DNA of 64,000 nucleotides from Paenibacillus tarimensis (lineage in GTDB: Bacteria > Bacillota > Bacilli > Paenibacillales > Paenibacillaceae). Positions 17,784 through 25,749 of the stretch are shown here, one piece after another. A program made the translations under genes and the position numbers. Positions within the stretch are counted from its first letter, which is position 1; every line of letters starts with the position of its first letter. The stretch covers positions 372,001 to 436,000 of the forward strand of contig NZ_JAKGAO010000011.1 of the NCBI RefSeq assembly GCF_021532315.1, in the 5' to 3' direction. Below the pieces are notes generated by a model. It made no database searches. It saw nothing but the letters and a program-made list of their open reading frames with translations, and was not told where the DNA came from.

Positions 17784-18530
17784 ATGCTGATGATGGTGTT
17801 CTTCTCCTTCATGACGAGCACAGAGGTATTGCGGTTCACACTGGATCTGCCGGATAAGTGGATGGTCTCCAACTACCTGCGTGTGTTCGAGGAAGGCGGG
17901 CTTGGACGCGCGTTTCTGAACGGTCTGCTGATTACGGGCGTCTCTTCAGTTCTCAACATCATACTCTCTTCCTCTGCTTCCTTCATTCTGGTCAGAAGAG
18001 AGACGAAGCTGACGAATACGCTGTATCTCTATTTCTTCATGGGACTGATTGCCCCGATGTCTACCATCACAACGATCCGGGTTGTTCAATGGATGGGCTT
18101 CTACGGCAGCATTACCAGTGTCATCTTCATTTATGCTGCCCTGAATACAGCCTTCAGCGTCTTCCTGTACAGCGGGTTTATCAAATCGATTCCGAAAGCA
18201 CTGGATGAAGTAGCCTTTATCGAAGGGGCCTCCATGTTCGACGTGTTCTTCCGGATTGTGACGCCGCTCATTCTGCCCGTTAATGCAACAGTCGCCATTA
18301 TGGTATTCATGGCCGTATGGAATGATATCACGATTCCGCTCTACTTCCTGACAGACAGCTCGGACTGGACGATGCCGCTGTCTGTCTATAACTTCTACGG
18401 CAAGTACAGCCGGGACTGGAACCTGATCTTCGCCAACCTTGTTCTGACCTCTCTGCCCGTGCTCATCCTATATATCTTCGCCCAGAAGTATATTGTCAGC
18501 GGGCTTACGGCCGGGGCTGTTAAGGGGTAG
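17784..18530 (+). CDS. Carbohydrate ABC transporter permease (MalG/GanQ type), N-terminally truncated
   Basis: The 248-aa product is an inner-membrane subunit of a CUT1 sugar importer. It has the permease loop EVAFIEGASMFDVFFRIVTPLILP (EAA motif that contacts the ATPase) and the usual C-terminal KYIVSGLTAGAVKG. Family members are about 275-300 residues. Here the first cytoplasmic segment and part of TM1 are missing, since the open frame starts only at 17715 after an in-frame TAG, and no ribosome binding site precedes the first ATG. Neither the partner permease nor the solute-binding protein is present. I judge it a decaying remnant of a sugar transporter operon, probably non-functional. Confidence 0.8.
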   Translation: MLMMVFFSFMTSTEVLRFTLDLPDKWMVSNYLRVFEEGGLGRAFLNGLLITGVSSVLNIILSSSASFILVRRETKLTNTLYLYFFMGLIAPMSTITTIRVVQWMGFYGSITSVIFIYAALNTAFSVFLYSGFIKSIPKALDEVAFIEGASMFDVFFRIVTPLILPVNATVAIMVFMAVWNDITIPLYFLTDSSDWTMPLSVYNFYGKYSRDWNLIFANLVLTSLPVLILYIFAQKYIVSGLTAGAVKG

Positions 18531-18554
18531 GTGGAAAATCTCCACTCCAAGACC

Positions 18555-18599
18555 TTTACCGCCCAATGACTAATTCTTATAATGGACTATAAGAATTGG
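18555..18599 (+). promoter_or_regulatory. Promoter with overlapping AT-rich inverted repeat
   Basis: A -35 TTTACC (18555-18560) and a consensus -10 TATAAT (18578-18583) are spaced 17 bases apart and point to the small gene at 18621. The -10 lies inside the inverted repeat AATTCTTATA / TATAAGAATT (18572-18581 and 18588-18597). The repeat could be an operator, or the hairpin end of the permease transcript. Confidence 0.45.
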
Positions 18600-18620
18600 T
18601 TTCTTTAGGATGAGAAGGTG

Positions 18621-18815
18621 ATGAACGGTATGAAAAAAGAAGAGATTGCAAAGCTGGTCTGGCAGCTTCGGCCGTTTATTTTTCTGCTGGCAATCATTGT
18701 TATGACGAAGTTGGGCACACTGCTCATTAACGGTGCTGTGAGTTTGGCTGAGACAGCCCACCAGCTGGGTTACCAATTCGGCTCGCTGCTGGAGCGGCAT
18801 TGGCAGTTGAAGTGA
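18621..18815 (+). CDS. Small single-span membrane protein, unknown function
   Basis: This 64-aa protein (MNGMKKEEIAKLVWQLRPF...) has one clear hydrophobic helix (about 18-40, FIFLLAIIVMTKLGTLLINGAV) flanked by charged ends, suggesting a small anchored protein. Support for a real gene: a promoter at 18555-18583, AGGA/GAAGG ribosome binding sequences, and an intrinsic terminator at 18834-18868. Translation could start at GTG 18618, ATG 18621 or ATG 18630; the last has GAAGGTG about 10 bases upstream. I recognise no family. Confidence 0.55.
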   Translation: MNGMKKEEIAKLVWQLRPFIFLLAIIVMTKLGTLLINGAVSLAETAHQLGYQFGSLLERHWQLK

Positions 18816-18833
18816 AGGAAGTCTGACATGAGG

Positions 18834-18868
18834 AGGGCACCCCGGCGGTGCCCTTCTTCTATTTTACG
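18834..18868 (+). terminator. Intrinsic terminator after small membrane protein gene
   Basis: AGGGCACC and GGTGCCCT form a GC-rich stem around a 5-base loop, followed by TCTTCTATTTTA. Confidence 0.8.
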
Positions 18869-18927
18869 TTAGGGGCATTTCGCTAGACATCGGATTTTTG
18901 AACGGAATTTATCGACTATTTCACTAT

Positions 18928-18956
18928 TTGGGCACAATTGTATGCGCTATCATAAA
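18928..18956 (+). promoter_or_regulatory. Putative promoter of the pectate lyase gene
   Basis: -35 TTGGGC (18928-18933) and -10 CATAAA (18951-18956) are separated by 17 bases. The start of transcription would fall right before the structured leader at 18962. Confidence 0.4.
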
Positions 18957-18961
18957 ATTTA

Positions 18962-19036
18962 GGAGCTGTTGCAGAATACGAACTGCGCTCGTTGGGTGGG
19001 CGAGGGCCCAGAACGTCACCGCCATCCAACGGCTCC
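18962..19036 (+). promoter_or_regulatory. Structured 5' leader element upstream of PL9 pectate lyase
   Basis: GGAGCTGTTG (18962-18971) can pair base for base with CAACGGCTCC (19027-19036, one G-U) and closes a 55-base GC-rich insert with further local pairing (CTCG/CGAG near 18992-19010). The element begins 6 bases after a promoter-like sequence and ends 140 bases before the start codon. I do not recognise it as any riboswitch class I know. An AGGAGGAGG sequence at 19073-19083 with no open frame after it also lies in this leader. Function unknown; a cis-regulatory RNA is inference. Confidence 0.35.
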
Positions 19037-19176
19037 CGAAGTACAGTCGCAGCTTGGCTTCAATCATACTGAAAGGAGGAGGTTGCAGACCGGTAATCCC
19101 TACTGCTAAGATTCATCGCTTTGAACGTTGAACATCTACAGTGGAGCTAGTCTATTTAAACCAAGGAGGATGAATA

Positions 19177-21057
19177 ATGGAGAAGACTTGGATGAACAAG
19201 AAGAAGAAGACATTCCGGACAGCCGCTTCCGTGCTGTGCCTGACACTGGCTGTTCCTTTCGTAATGGCGGGTTCGGCAGCGGCCGGAACACCGTTCAGCG
19301 ACGATTTTAACGATGGCAATGCCGCCGGGTGGAATGCTACAACTGGAAGCTGGTCTGTTGTGCAGGACAGCGGCTCCTATGTGTATTACCAGTCAAGCAC
19401 CAGCGAAGGGCGCACGCAGGCTGGCGACCAGTCATGGACCGATTACAGTGTTCAGGCAAGGGTCAAGGTAGAGGATTTCAACGGGACGAATCGCGCGTAT
19501 GTCGCTGGACGCTATAAGGACGGCAACAACTATTATGCAGCTTCGCTCTACAACAGCAGCGGCGGCAAGCTGGAGATCCGGCGGAAGGCCGGGGGCTCCT
19601 CTTCCACGCTCGTCTCCAAGGCATACCCGCTGTCGGCTGGCGTCTGGTATACCGTTAAGCTGGAGATGACCGGCTCGACAATCAAGCTGTATGTCAACGA
19701 TGTACTGGAGCTTACGGCAACCGATTCCACATTGAGCTCGGGCGGAGTGGGGCTCGTCTCCTACAAGACCAAGACCAAATTCGATGATGTGGTCGTAACG
19801 GACAGCGGCTCTACGCCAACCGATCCGGGTCCAGGGCCTGATCCTGGAACAGACCCCGGTACCGATCCTGATCCTGACCCGGATCCGACTCCTGCTGACG
19901 GCGACCTCTTCGTGGCGCCGAACGGATCGGCGGGCAGCGCCGGTACCATAAGCAGCCCGACAACACTGGAATCAGCCCTCTCCCGGATCGCACCAGGCAA
20001 AACGATCTACATGCGCGGCGGCACCTACCGCTTCTCCTCTACCATTACGATTGAACGCGGAAACAATGGCAGCGCATCTGCTCGCAAAGCAATCGTCGCT
20101 TACGGCAGTGAGAAGCCCGTGCTGGATTTCTCTGCCCAAGCATTCGGCTCGGCCAACCGCGGGCTCCAGATGTTCGGCCACTACTGGACCGTTAAGGGCA
20201 TTGAAGTGACCGGTGCGGGTGACAACGGTATCTTCATCGGCGGCAACTACAACCGGATTGAGAACGTTGAAGCGCACCACAACCGGGATACCGGCATTCA
20301 GATGGGACGTTACGCCTCAACGGCCGCCAAAAGCGAGTGGCCGCAGTACAATGAAGTGATCAACTCCTATTCCCATAACAATTTCGATCCCGACAACGGT
20401 GAGGACGCCGACGGCTTCGCAGCGAAGCTTACGGTCGGACCAGGCAATGTGTTCGACGGCTGTATTGCCGCTTACAATGTGGATGACGGCTGGGATCTGT
20501 ACACGAAGTCCGAGACGGGCGCTATCGGAGCAGTAACGATTCGCAACAGCATCGCCCATCATAACGGCCAAACCTCTGATGGAACATCGACGTCCGACAG
20601 TGACGGCAACGGCTTCAAGCTGGGCGGGGAGAAAATCGCAGTCGACCACATCGTGGAGAACAGCATCGCCTTCCAGAACAAGAAGCATGGGTTCACGTAC
20701 AACAGCAACCCGGGAACGATCCGGATGAAGAACAATACCTCCTGGGACAATGGCCAAAGCAACTTCGCCTTTGATATCGGAACCCATCAATTCATTAATA
20801 ACCTGTCGCTCGGCGGCGGCTCAAGTGACAAGACGAGCGGCACTGATGTAGACGGCAGTAATGTCTGGTGGAAGAATAACAAGAGCGTCAATGCCAAGGG
20901 TCTTCTGGCAAGCAGTGAGGACTTTGTCAGCCTGACACCAACTGTGGGCCGCAGCAGTGACGGCTCCCCTAGTCTGGGCAGCTTCCTGAGCCTGACAAGC
21001 GGAAGCGATCTGAAGGGTGCTGGCACGCCTGCCGGCACGAATATCGGAGCACGATAA
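19177..21057 (+). CDS. Secreted pectate lyase, family PL9, with N-terminal lectin-like domain
   Basis: This 626-aa extracellular enzyme is expected to cleave polygalacturonate by calcium-dependent beta-elimination. It has a signal peptide at about 1-35 (KKKKTFRTAASVLCLTLAV... ASAAAG type), a concanavalin/LamG-like domain at about 37-213, a D-P-G-rich linker at about 214-245, and a right-handed beta-helix from about 248. PL9 hallmarks are DNGEDADGFAAKLTVGPGN (calcium aspartates and the likely catalytic lysine) and NVDDGWDLYTK. The start has AAGGAGG 7-8 bases upstream. With the KDG permease and kinase nearby it completes a pectin route. Terminator at 21088-21130. Its leader carries a possible structured RNA. 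Confidence 0.92.
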   Translation: MEKTWMNKKKKTFRTAASVLCLTLAVPFVMAGSAAAGTPFSDDFNDGNAAGWNATTGSWSVVQDSGSYVYYQSSTSEGRTQAGDQSWTDYSVQARVKVEDFNGTNRAYVAGRYKDGNNYYAASLYNSSGGKLEIRRKAGGSSSTLVSKAYPLSAGVWYTVKLEMTGSTIKLYVNDVLELTATDSTLSSGGVGLVSYKTKTKFDDVVVTDSGSTPTDPGPGPDPGTDPGTDPDPDPDPTPADGDLFVAPNGSAGSAGTISSPTTLESALSRIAPGKTIYMRGGTYRFSSTITIERGNNGSASARKAIVAYGSEKPVLDFSAQAFGSANRGLQMFGHYWTVKGIEVTGAGDNGIFIGGNYNRIENVEAHHNRDTGIQMGRYASTAAKSEWPQYNEVINSYSHNNFDPDNGEDADGFAAKLTVGPGNVFDGCIAAYNVDDGWDLYTKSETGAIGAVTIRNSIAHHNGQTSDGTSTSDSDGNGFKLGGEKIAVDHIVENSIAFQNKKHGFTYNSNPGTIRMKNNTSWDNGQSNFAFDIGTHQFINNLSLGGGSSDKTSGTDVDGSNVWWKNNKSVNAKGLLASSEDFVSLTPTVGRSSDGSPSLGSFLSLTSGSDLKGAGTPAGTNIGAR

Positions 21058-21087
21058 GGCACGGACAGAACATAACAAGTACACAAT

Positions 21088-21130
21088 AAAGCCGGGACAG
21101 CTGCCATTCAAGGCGGCGTCCCGGCTTTTT
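21088..21130 (+). terminator. Intrinsic terminator of pectate lyase gene
   Basis: AAAGCCGGGAC pairs with GTCCCGGCTTT, with further inner pairing GCTGCC/GGCGGC, followed by a T-tract. It lies 30 bases after the stop codon and probably works for the convergent kinase gene as well. Confidence 0.85.
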
Positions 21131-21212
21131 CATATGAAGCTTACCTCTGCGTATAACACTCCTTGGTCTTCCTGCCCCACTGCAGCCAGCCTTACTGGTC
21201 TAGAGGCACGAC

Positions 21213-23435
21213 CTATCTGCCCTCCAAGTCCACTGTCACGGTAACCTTGAACAGATCGCCATCCACGTCAATATCCATCTGGGCGTCATGCAGGTCCATA
21301 ATCGATTTGGCAATGGCAAGCCCGAGACCCGAGCCTTCCGTATGCCGGGATGCATCGCCGCGCTTGAACCGCTCGAATAACTCGTCGATATTCTCACTCA
21401 GCTCATATTTCGCTACGTTCTTGAAGGTGATAACGGCTTGGCCGCCCATATTCTTCATCGAAATATACACCCGCGTGTTGTCCAGCGAATACTTCAGACA
21501 GTTACCGATCAGATTGTCGAAGACACGCCACAGCTTCTGGCCATCCACAATTGCCATGACCGGTGTATCCGGCACGGAGGTCCGGAACTGCAGGGCAGAA
21601 GCATTGATCGCTTCTTCATACTCCGCCAGCGCCTGCTCCAGCAGCTGCACGAGATCCACCCTTTCCCTGACAAGCTCAATATGCCCGCTGGCCATCTTGG
21701 TCGCCTCGAACAGGTCATCAATTAGCACCTTCAGGCGCTGTGATTTCCGGTCCAGAATCTCCACGAACGCGGTCCGGTCCTCCTCGGACAGGTCGCCTTT
21801 TTTGAGCAGCTTCGTATACGTAATGATTGAGGTAAGCGGTGTCCGCAGGTCATGGCTGACATTCGTAATAAGCTCCGTCTTCAGCCGCTCGCTCTTGGCC
21901 TGTTCCTTCTGCGATAATCGAATTCCACCCTTCAGTATGTTAATATTTCCGGCAAGCTTCGCCAGCGCCGACCTTCCCTTGACCGGCAGGTCCTGTTGGT
22001 AATCGCCAGCAGCCATAAGAGATGACTGATGGACAATCTCGTTAAAGTAACCAATGCGCCTCACCATTGCCACCAAGATGGGAAGACCAATGGACAGGAG
22101 CATCAGTATGTAGATTATGAAGACCTCTGGCTCCGGCTCTATCATCAACACGGCAAATCCCAGCCCCATGATAAAGACAACCGCCATCATAATAATCCAT
22201 TGCAGCGCGATCGATCTGACCAAGAAGACTTCCTTGAGCTTCTGGTACACCTTATGGGAGAATGCCCTACGCCAAGCGCTGCTCACCTCTGGCCAGCTGC
22301 TAAATTCCCGCTTCAGCCAGATCCCCTGCACAAGAATGAGCGATACGAATACCGTGCATACCACCAGATGGGTAAGCGATTCGGTTAGGATGCCATAGGC
22401 ATCATCGCGGTAGAAATTACTGTCTGCCGACAACAGCAGCGTGCCTGTCAGCAGGCCCAGAAGAACGAGCACAATCGCTCTTATATCAACCGGAATCTGC
22501 CGGTAGAAGGGCTCCAGCTTCTCTAATCCAGCCGCCTCAACATACGAGTACTTCCTTCTCCGGTATACAATGATGCTGTACGCAAAAGCGGCAGCCCCCA
22601 TGATGGTGTAAATATAGAAGGCCGTCTGCTTAGTCTGGTAAGCATAATAGTTTTGCAGGACATAACCGGTTTCTGACCCTGCCTTCGGCACTCCGACCTC
22701 ACCGGCGAACACTCTGCCTTTCCTGGAAGCACTAATGAGCTCAGCCAGCTCGCTGGAGACACCGTACCAGAATGACCGGCCCTCGATACGAAGCGATTGA
22801 TACCGCTGGACAAACAACATATGCTTCGGTTCTAGGCCCTTATCCGCCCGCTCTTCAACGGTTGTATTGGTAAAGACTTTGCCAGTTTCAGTCTCTGTGA
22901 AGTAATAAGTAAGGGCCGCCAGATCTTGAGCAAACTCGGATTTCATGCTTTCAAACTCCCGGTACTGCTGATCGATCCGCTGCTCCTTCTCCTTGACGAT
23001 CTTCGCCCTCACATGGTCATCACTCTGAAAATTCTTGGTAATATCCTGTATCTTCCGGTCGCGCTCCGCCTTATAAAAAGCCGCCACCTCATCATCACCT
23101 GATGCCCGGGCTTCCTCTATCTGACCCGCATACTGCTGCTTAATACTCGCAACCTGCTCGGATAAGTCTCCATAGCGGTAGCGGTGCTCTTCAATCTCCT
23201 CTTGAGATACCGTGATCTGCTGCTTCAATTCCTCCTTGGAGAGTGTACTCAGCTCATACAAGCTCAGATAGTCAATGAATCGGTCCAATTCTGCCTGGAA
23301 CTCCGGCGTGTCAAAATAGCTTTTCCGGATATACGTGCTTCCGTCCGAGAATAAGGTCAAAACTCCACTCATCCCAAAAGTAAACAGCAGCAGCCAGGCC
23401 GCGAGGAGCGCTTTATTTTTCCATCTTGTATCCAA
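21213..23435 (-). CDS. Sensor histidine kinase
   Basis: This 740-aa membrane kinase has TM1 at about 12-30 and a long extracytoplasmic segment to about 270, rich in charged heptads (EELKQQITVSQEEIEEHRYRYGDLSE and similar, likely coiled coil). Five further hydrophobic helices lie between about 272 and 455, then a HAMP-like linker. The HisKA motif NVSHDLRTPLTS carries the phospho-accepting H528. The ATPase domain has the N-box NLIGNCLKYS (about 641-650) and GSGLGLAIAKS (about 701). It overlaps the response regulator gene by 23 bases, so the pair is translationally coupled. Architecture and partner resemble VanS-like envelope-stress kinases; the signal is unknown. Confidence 0.93.
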   Translation of the reverse strand: MDTRWKNKALLAAWLLLFTFGMSGVLTLFSDGSTYIRKSYFDTPEFQAELDRFIDYLSLYELSTLSKEELKQQITVSQEEIEEHRYRYGDLSEQVASIKQQYAGQIEEARASGDDEVAAFYKAERDRKIQDITKNFQSDDHVRAKIVKEKEQRIDQQYREFESMKSEFAQDLAALTYYFTETETGKVFTNTTVEERADKGLEPKHMLFVQRYQSLRIEGRSFWYGVSSELAELISASRKGRVFAGEVGVPKAGSETGYVLQNYYAYQTKQTAFYIYTIMGAAAFAYSIIVYRRRKYSYVEAAGLEKLEPFYRQIPVDIRAIVLVLLGLLTGTLLLSADSNFYRDDAYGILTESLTHLVVCTVFVSLILVQGIWLKREFSSWPEVSSAWRRAFSHKVYQKLKEVFLVRSIALQWIIMMAVVFIMGLGFAVLMIEPEPEVFIIYILMLLSIGLPILVAMVRRIGYFNEIVHQSSLMAAGDYQQDLPVKGRSALAKLAGNINILKGGIRLSQKEQAKSERLKTELITNVSHDLRTPLTSIITYTKLLKKGDLSEEDRTAFVEILDRKSQRLKVLIDDLFEATKMASGHIELVRERVDLVQLLEQALAEYEEAINASALQFRTSVPDTPVMAIVDGQKLWRVFDNLIGNCLKYSLDNTRVYISMKNMGGQAVITFKNVAKYELSENIDELFERFKRGDASRHTEGSGLGLAIAKSIMDLHDAQMDIDVDGDLFKVTVTVDLEGR

Positions 23436-24108
23436 TTCCCCATACCACCTTCAAAAATCTCGGATTCTTCGGGTCAATCTCAATCTTCTCCCTGATCTTG
23501 CGGATATGGACGGCTACCGTATTCTCGGCATTAAAGCCCGGCTCCTTCCACACCCGTTCATAGATCTCGCTGATGGAGAATACCCTCCCTGCATGAAGCA
23601 TGAGCAGCTCTACAATCTTGTATTCGATTGGCGTCAGCTTCACGACCTCGCCATTAACTGCAACCTCCTTGGCCGTCTGGTCCAATGTCAGCCCGTTCAG
23701 GTTCACCAGCTTCTGCGCACCGTCATAATGACCCAGTGTCACATACCTTCTAAGCTGAGATTTGACCCGGGCAAGCAGCTCAAGCGGATTGAACGGCTTC
23801 GTAACGTAGTCGTCCGCGCCAACCTGTAGGCCCCACACCTTGTCCATATCCTCACTCTTGGCACTCAGCATGATGATGGGAATGTTCTTGCTCTCTCTGA
23901 TTTTGAACGTCGTTGTGATCCCATCCTGCCTTGGCATCATGACATCGAGGATAATGAGGTGAATATCCTGCTCGTTCAGCACCTCAATCGCTTCGATCCC
24001 GTCCTGCGCCTTCACGACCGTAATGCCTTCATTCCTCAAATAAATCTCTATAGCGTCCCTTATCTCCTTATCATCATCCACGACCAGTACACGATAGCTG
24101 TCCACCAT
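23413..24108 (-). CDS. OmpR/VanR-type response regulator
   Basis: This 231-aa transcription factor has an N-terminal receiver domain (VLVVDDDKEIRDA acidic pocket; phospho-acceptor Asp in LIILDVMMPRQDG; conserved Lys in VTKPFNPLELLARV) and a C-terminal winged helix ending RKIREKIEIDPKNPRFLKVVWGIGYKM. I place the start at ATG 24108 because GAGAGGGGG lies seven bases before it; the open frame extends 12 codons further up without a good ribosome binding site. It is the first gene of the operon with the sensor kinase, and its target genes are not evident here. Confidence 0.94.
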   Translation of the reverse strand: MVDSYRVLVVDDDKEIRDAIEIYLRNEGITVVKAQDGIEAIEVLNEQDIHLIILDVMMPRQDGITTTFKIRESKNIPIIMLSAKSEDMDKVWGLQVGADDYVTKPFNPLELLARVKSQLRRYVTLGHYDGAQKLVNLNGLTLDQTAKEVAVNGEVVKLTPIEYKIVELLMLHAGRVFSISEIYERVWKEPGFNAENTVAVHIRKIREKIEIDPKNPRFLKVVWGIGYKMEK

Positions 24109-24183
24109 GTCTGCGCCCCCTCTCTTATCCCCTTGCTGCCTCAACTGTTCGATATTTTCATTGTAAAGACCGTTTCCTAATAG

Positions 24184-24440
24184 TTAGCGAGGATAAATCT
24201 TAAGATTGTTTTAACATTCGGTGCCAAGCAAGTCGGAAGCACAGTAAAGGTATATACCGCCAACGACTTCAAGAACTTCAAGAAGGGCCACCATGAGTCG
24301 TTTGAAGTCACCGGCAAGCTTAGAGGCCTACTCCTATTTGACTGCTGCCCTTATGTGGTTATTGAGAATGCGGATTGCATGCTCGGGGTTTACCAAGCCG
24401 GTGCGAATGGTCCCGAGCAAGTTAGTACAATCTCGTTGTA
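24184..24440 (+). pseudogene. Unrecognised 5'-truncated gene fragment
   Basis: An open frame without start codon reads a protein-like sequence, including VKVYTANDFKNFKKGHHESF, EVTGKLRGLL and FDCCPYVVIENADC, before stopping at 24440. A hairpin terminator follows at 24467-24499, as expected for a gene end. No ATG, GTG or TTG in frame precedes it and the frame opens after TAG at 24181, so the 5' part seems lost. I do not recognise the family. The amino-acid composition and the following terminator argue that it once coded; this is inference. Confidence 0.35.
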
Positions 24441-24466
24441 ACAGCTTCACCACGGAACAACGAACA

Positions 24467-24499
24467 AGGCCATTAGCTGAACACAGCTAACGGCCTCTT
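24467..24499. terminator. Bidirectional hairpin terminator
   Basis: AGGCC-TTAGCTG (24467-24479) pairs with CAGCTAA-GGCCT (24484-24496) around AACA with one internal mismatch. On the + strand TCTT follows; on the minus strand a T-rich run (TTGTTCGTTGTT) follows, so it may also end the gene at 24615-25175. Confidence 0.6.
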
Positions 24500-24614
24500 C
24501 GCATGCCGGTGGACGGCACCTGTCTTTTCCATAAGTTTACCACCACATCCAGCATCCCGTAAAGGAACCCGGAGGGTCGCGCACGAAGCTGAATCATAAT
24601 TTTCCGGATCGTTG

Positions 24615-25175
24615 CTATCCGTAGGTTTTACTGCTTTCAATACGTCCCAGCAGCCGAGGATAAAACTCATCGAACGGGCGGTAATCCTCCACCTGGTAGA
24701 AGCCAAAAGCCATTGCCTTCAGCTCATTGCTATCACGATAATTGAGCAGCAGGAAGCTTGAGGCTTTCCTGAAAATCCTTGGTCCCGCCTTCGGGTCCAT
24801 CAGCTCCATCATAGGTCCAAGCAGCAGGCCATCAGGAGAATCCGGGTATAGAAGACCGTACTCTCTCATATAATCCAGCTTCTCCTTGCTTCTTGCCATA
24901 TCCTTGGCCGCTGTAATAGATTTTACGGAGATAACATGCGTCTGCTGCTTATATTTGATCATAAGCCGGTCGGCCCCAATATAGAGCTTCACCTTGGCGC
25001 GTGCAGGCACGCCCGGCACTCCGCCCACATGATAAGCACTGCAGGAGGCAATAGCCCCCATCTCAATTAACTTATTTCTGCTGAACCGTTGATCCCAGTA
25101 GCCTAGCAGAAGCACTGCCAGAGAAACAATAATCACTGCGCAAACAGCTGTTATGATATATCCGATCGTCTTCAC
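24615..25175 (-). CDS. Hypothetical membrane-anchored protein
   Basis: This 186-aa protein has one N-terminal transmembrane helix (about 5-27, IITAVCAVIIVSLAVLLLGY) and a soluble remainder of mixed alpha/beta character. Features are LYIGADRLMIKYKQQTHVISVKSITAA (a PH-like or beta-sandwich pattern) and RIFRKASSFLLLNYRDSNELKAMAFGF. The repeated beta pattern resembles membrane-anchored PH-like domains of Firmicutes, but I cannot name the family. It stands alone, flanked by remnants. The start ATG is followed by a typical membrane anchor, so the start is credible. Confidence 0.6.
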   Translation of the reverse strand: MKTIGYIITAVCAVIIVSLAVLLLGYWDQRFSRNKLIEMGAIASCSAYHVGGVPGVPARAKVKLYIGADRLMIKYKQQTHVISVKSITAAKDMARSKEKLDYMREYGLLYPDSPDGLLLGPMMELMDPKAGPRIFRKASSFLLLNYRDSNELKAMAFGFYQVEDYRPFDEFYPRLLGRIESSKTYG

Positions 25176-25348
25176 CAGCTTTCCCTCATATAAAGCGTGG
25201 AGGTAATCTTTTGCCTTACGTCATTGCCTGTTCTCCCCAGTATAACTCCACTCTGTTAATTCTGTATGAAGACCCAGCCTATATATCTGCATTTCAGCCA
25301 GTTTTTCCCCGGATCAGTCCTCATCGTGAGAAGTCTTGATTGTTAGCT

Positions 25349-25594
25349 TCACCGGTAAGCCCCTGCTTGAGGCTCCGGTATAAACGCCTCATTATACAAC
25401 GGTTCTAAGTATAGAGCAGGAGCAGATTGGGGAACCGAGCAGATGGCAAAATCAATATCCTCCTTCTGCATTTGCTCCGTTAGCGCTGGAGTGCTGGCCA
25501 TTACCACGGATACACAGACCTTCGGGTCGAAGATATTGCCCGTATGATTTGCGCTGCCCTGGAACAGGAAAGCCATGACTGGACAAATCATCAC
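25349..25594 (-). pseudogene. LysR-family regulator remnant (substrate-binding domain fragment)
   Basis: The stretch DPKVCVSVVMASTPAL followed by TEQMQKEDIDFAICSVP and LYLEPLYNEAFI fits the start of a LysR effector-binding domain (P-x-V-x-V... L-DFAI... L-PL-E). The helix-turn-helix half is absent and the frame ends after about 80 residues in unrelated sequence. It is most likely a deletion remnant. It lies next to other fragments at 24184-24440 and 26447-26638. Confidence 0.45.
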
Positions 25595-25697
25595 AGTGGA
25601 CAGCGGTCAGACACTTTAGTTACCGCGCTTTGCCTCACCATGACCCTCCCATTGTATAGTAATATATCCTTATGTTTCGCTTATTTACGATAACCCC

Positions 25698-25735
25698 TTG
25701 ACCCGATACTATACTACCGGGTTTACGATATCTTC
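25698..25735 (+). promoter_or_regulatory. MerR-type long-spacer promoter with dyad operator
   Basis: A -35 TTGACC (25698-25703) is followed by an imperfect 20-bp dyad CCCGATACTA / TACTACCGGG (25702-25721) and a -10-like TACGAT more than 17 bases downstream. A dyad between -35 and a distant -10 is the hallmark of MerR-activated promoters. I infer autoregulation by the gene that follows. Confidence 0.5.
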
Positions 25736-25749
25736 GGGAGGAGAGAGTC

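Noticed and set aside
18898-19131. 77-codon + strand frame over the pectate lyase leader
   Set aside because: No ribosome binding site at its start and no recognisable motif; the region is better explained as an untranslated leader.
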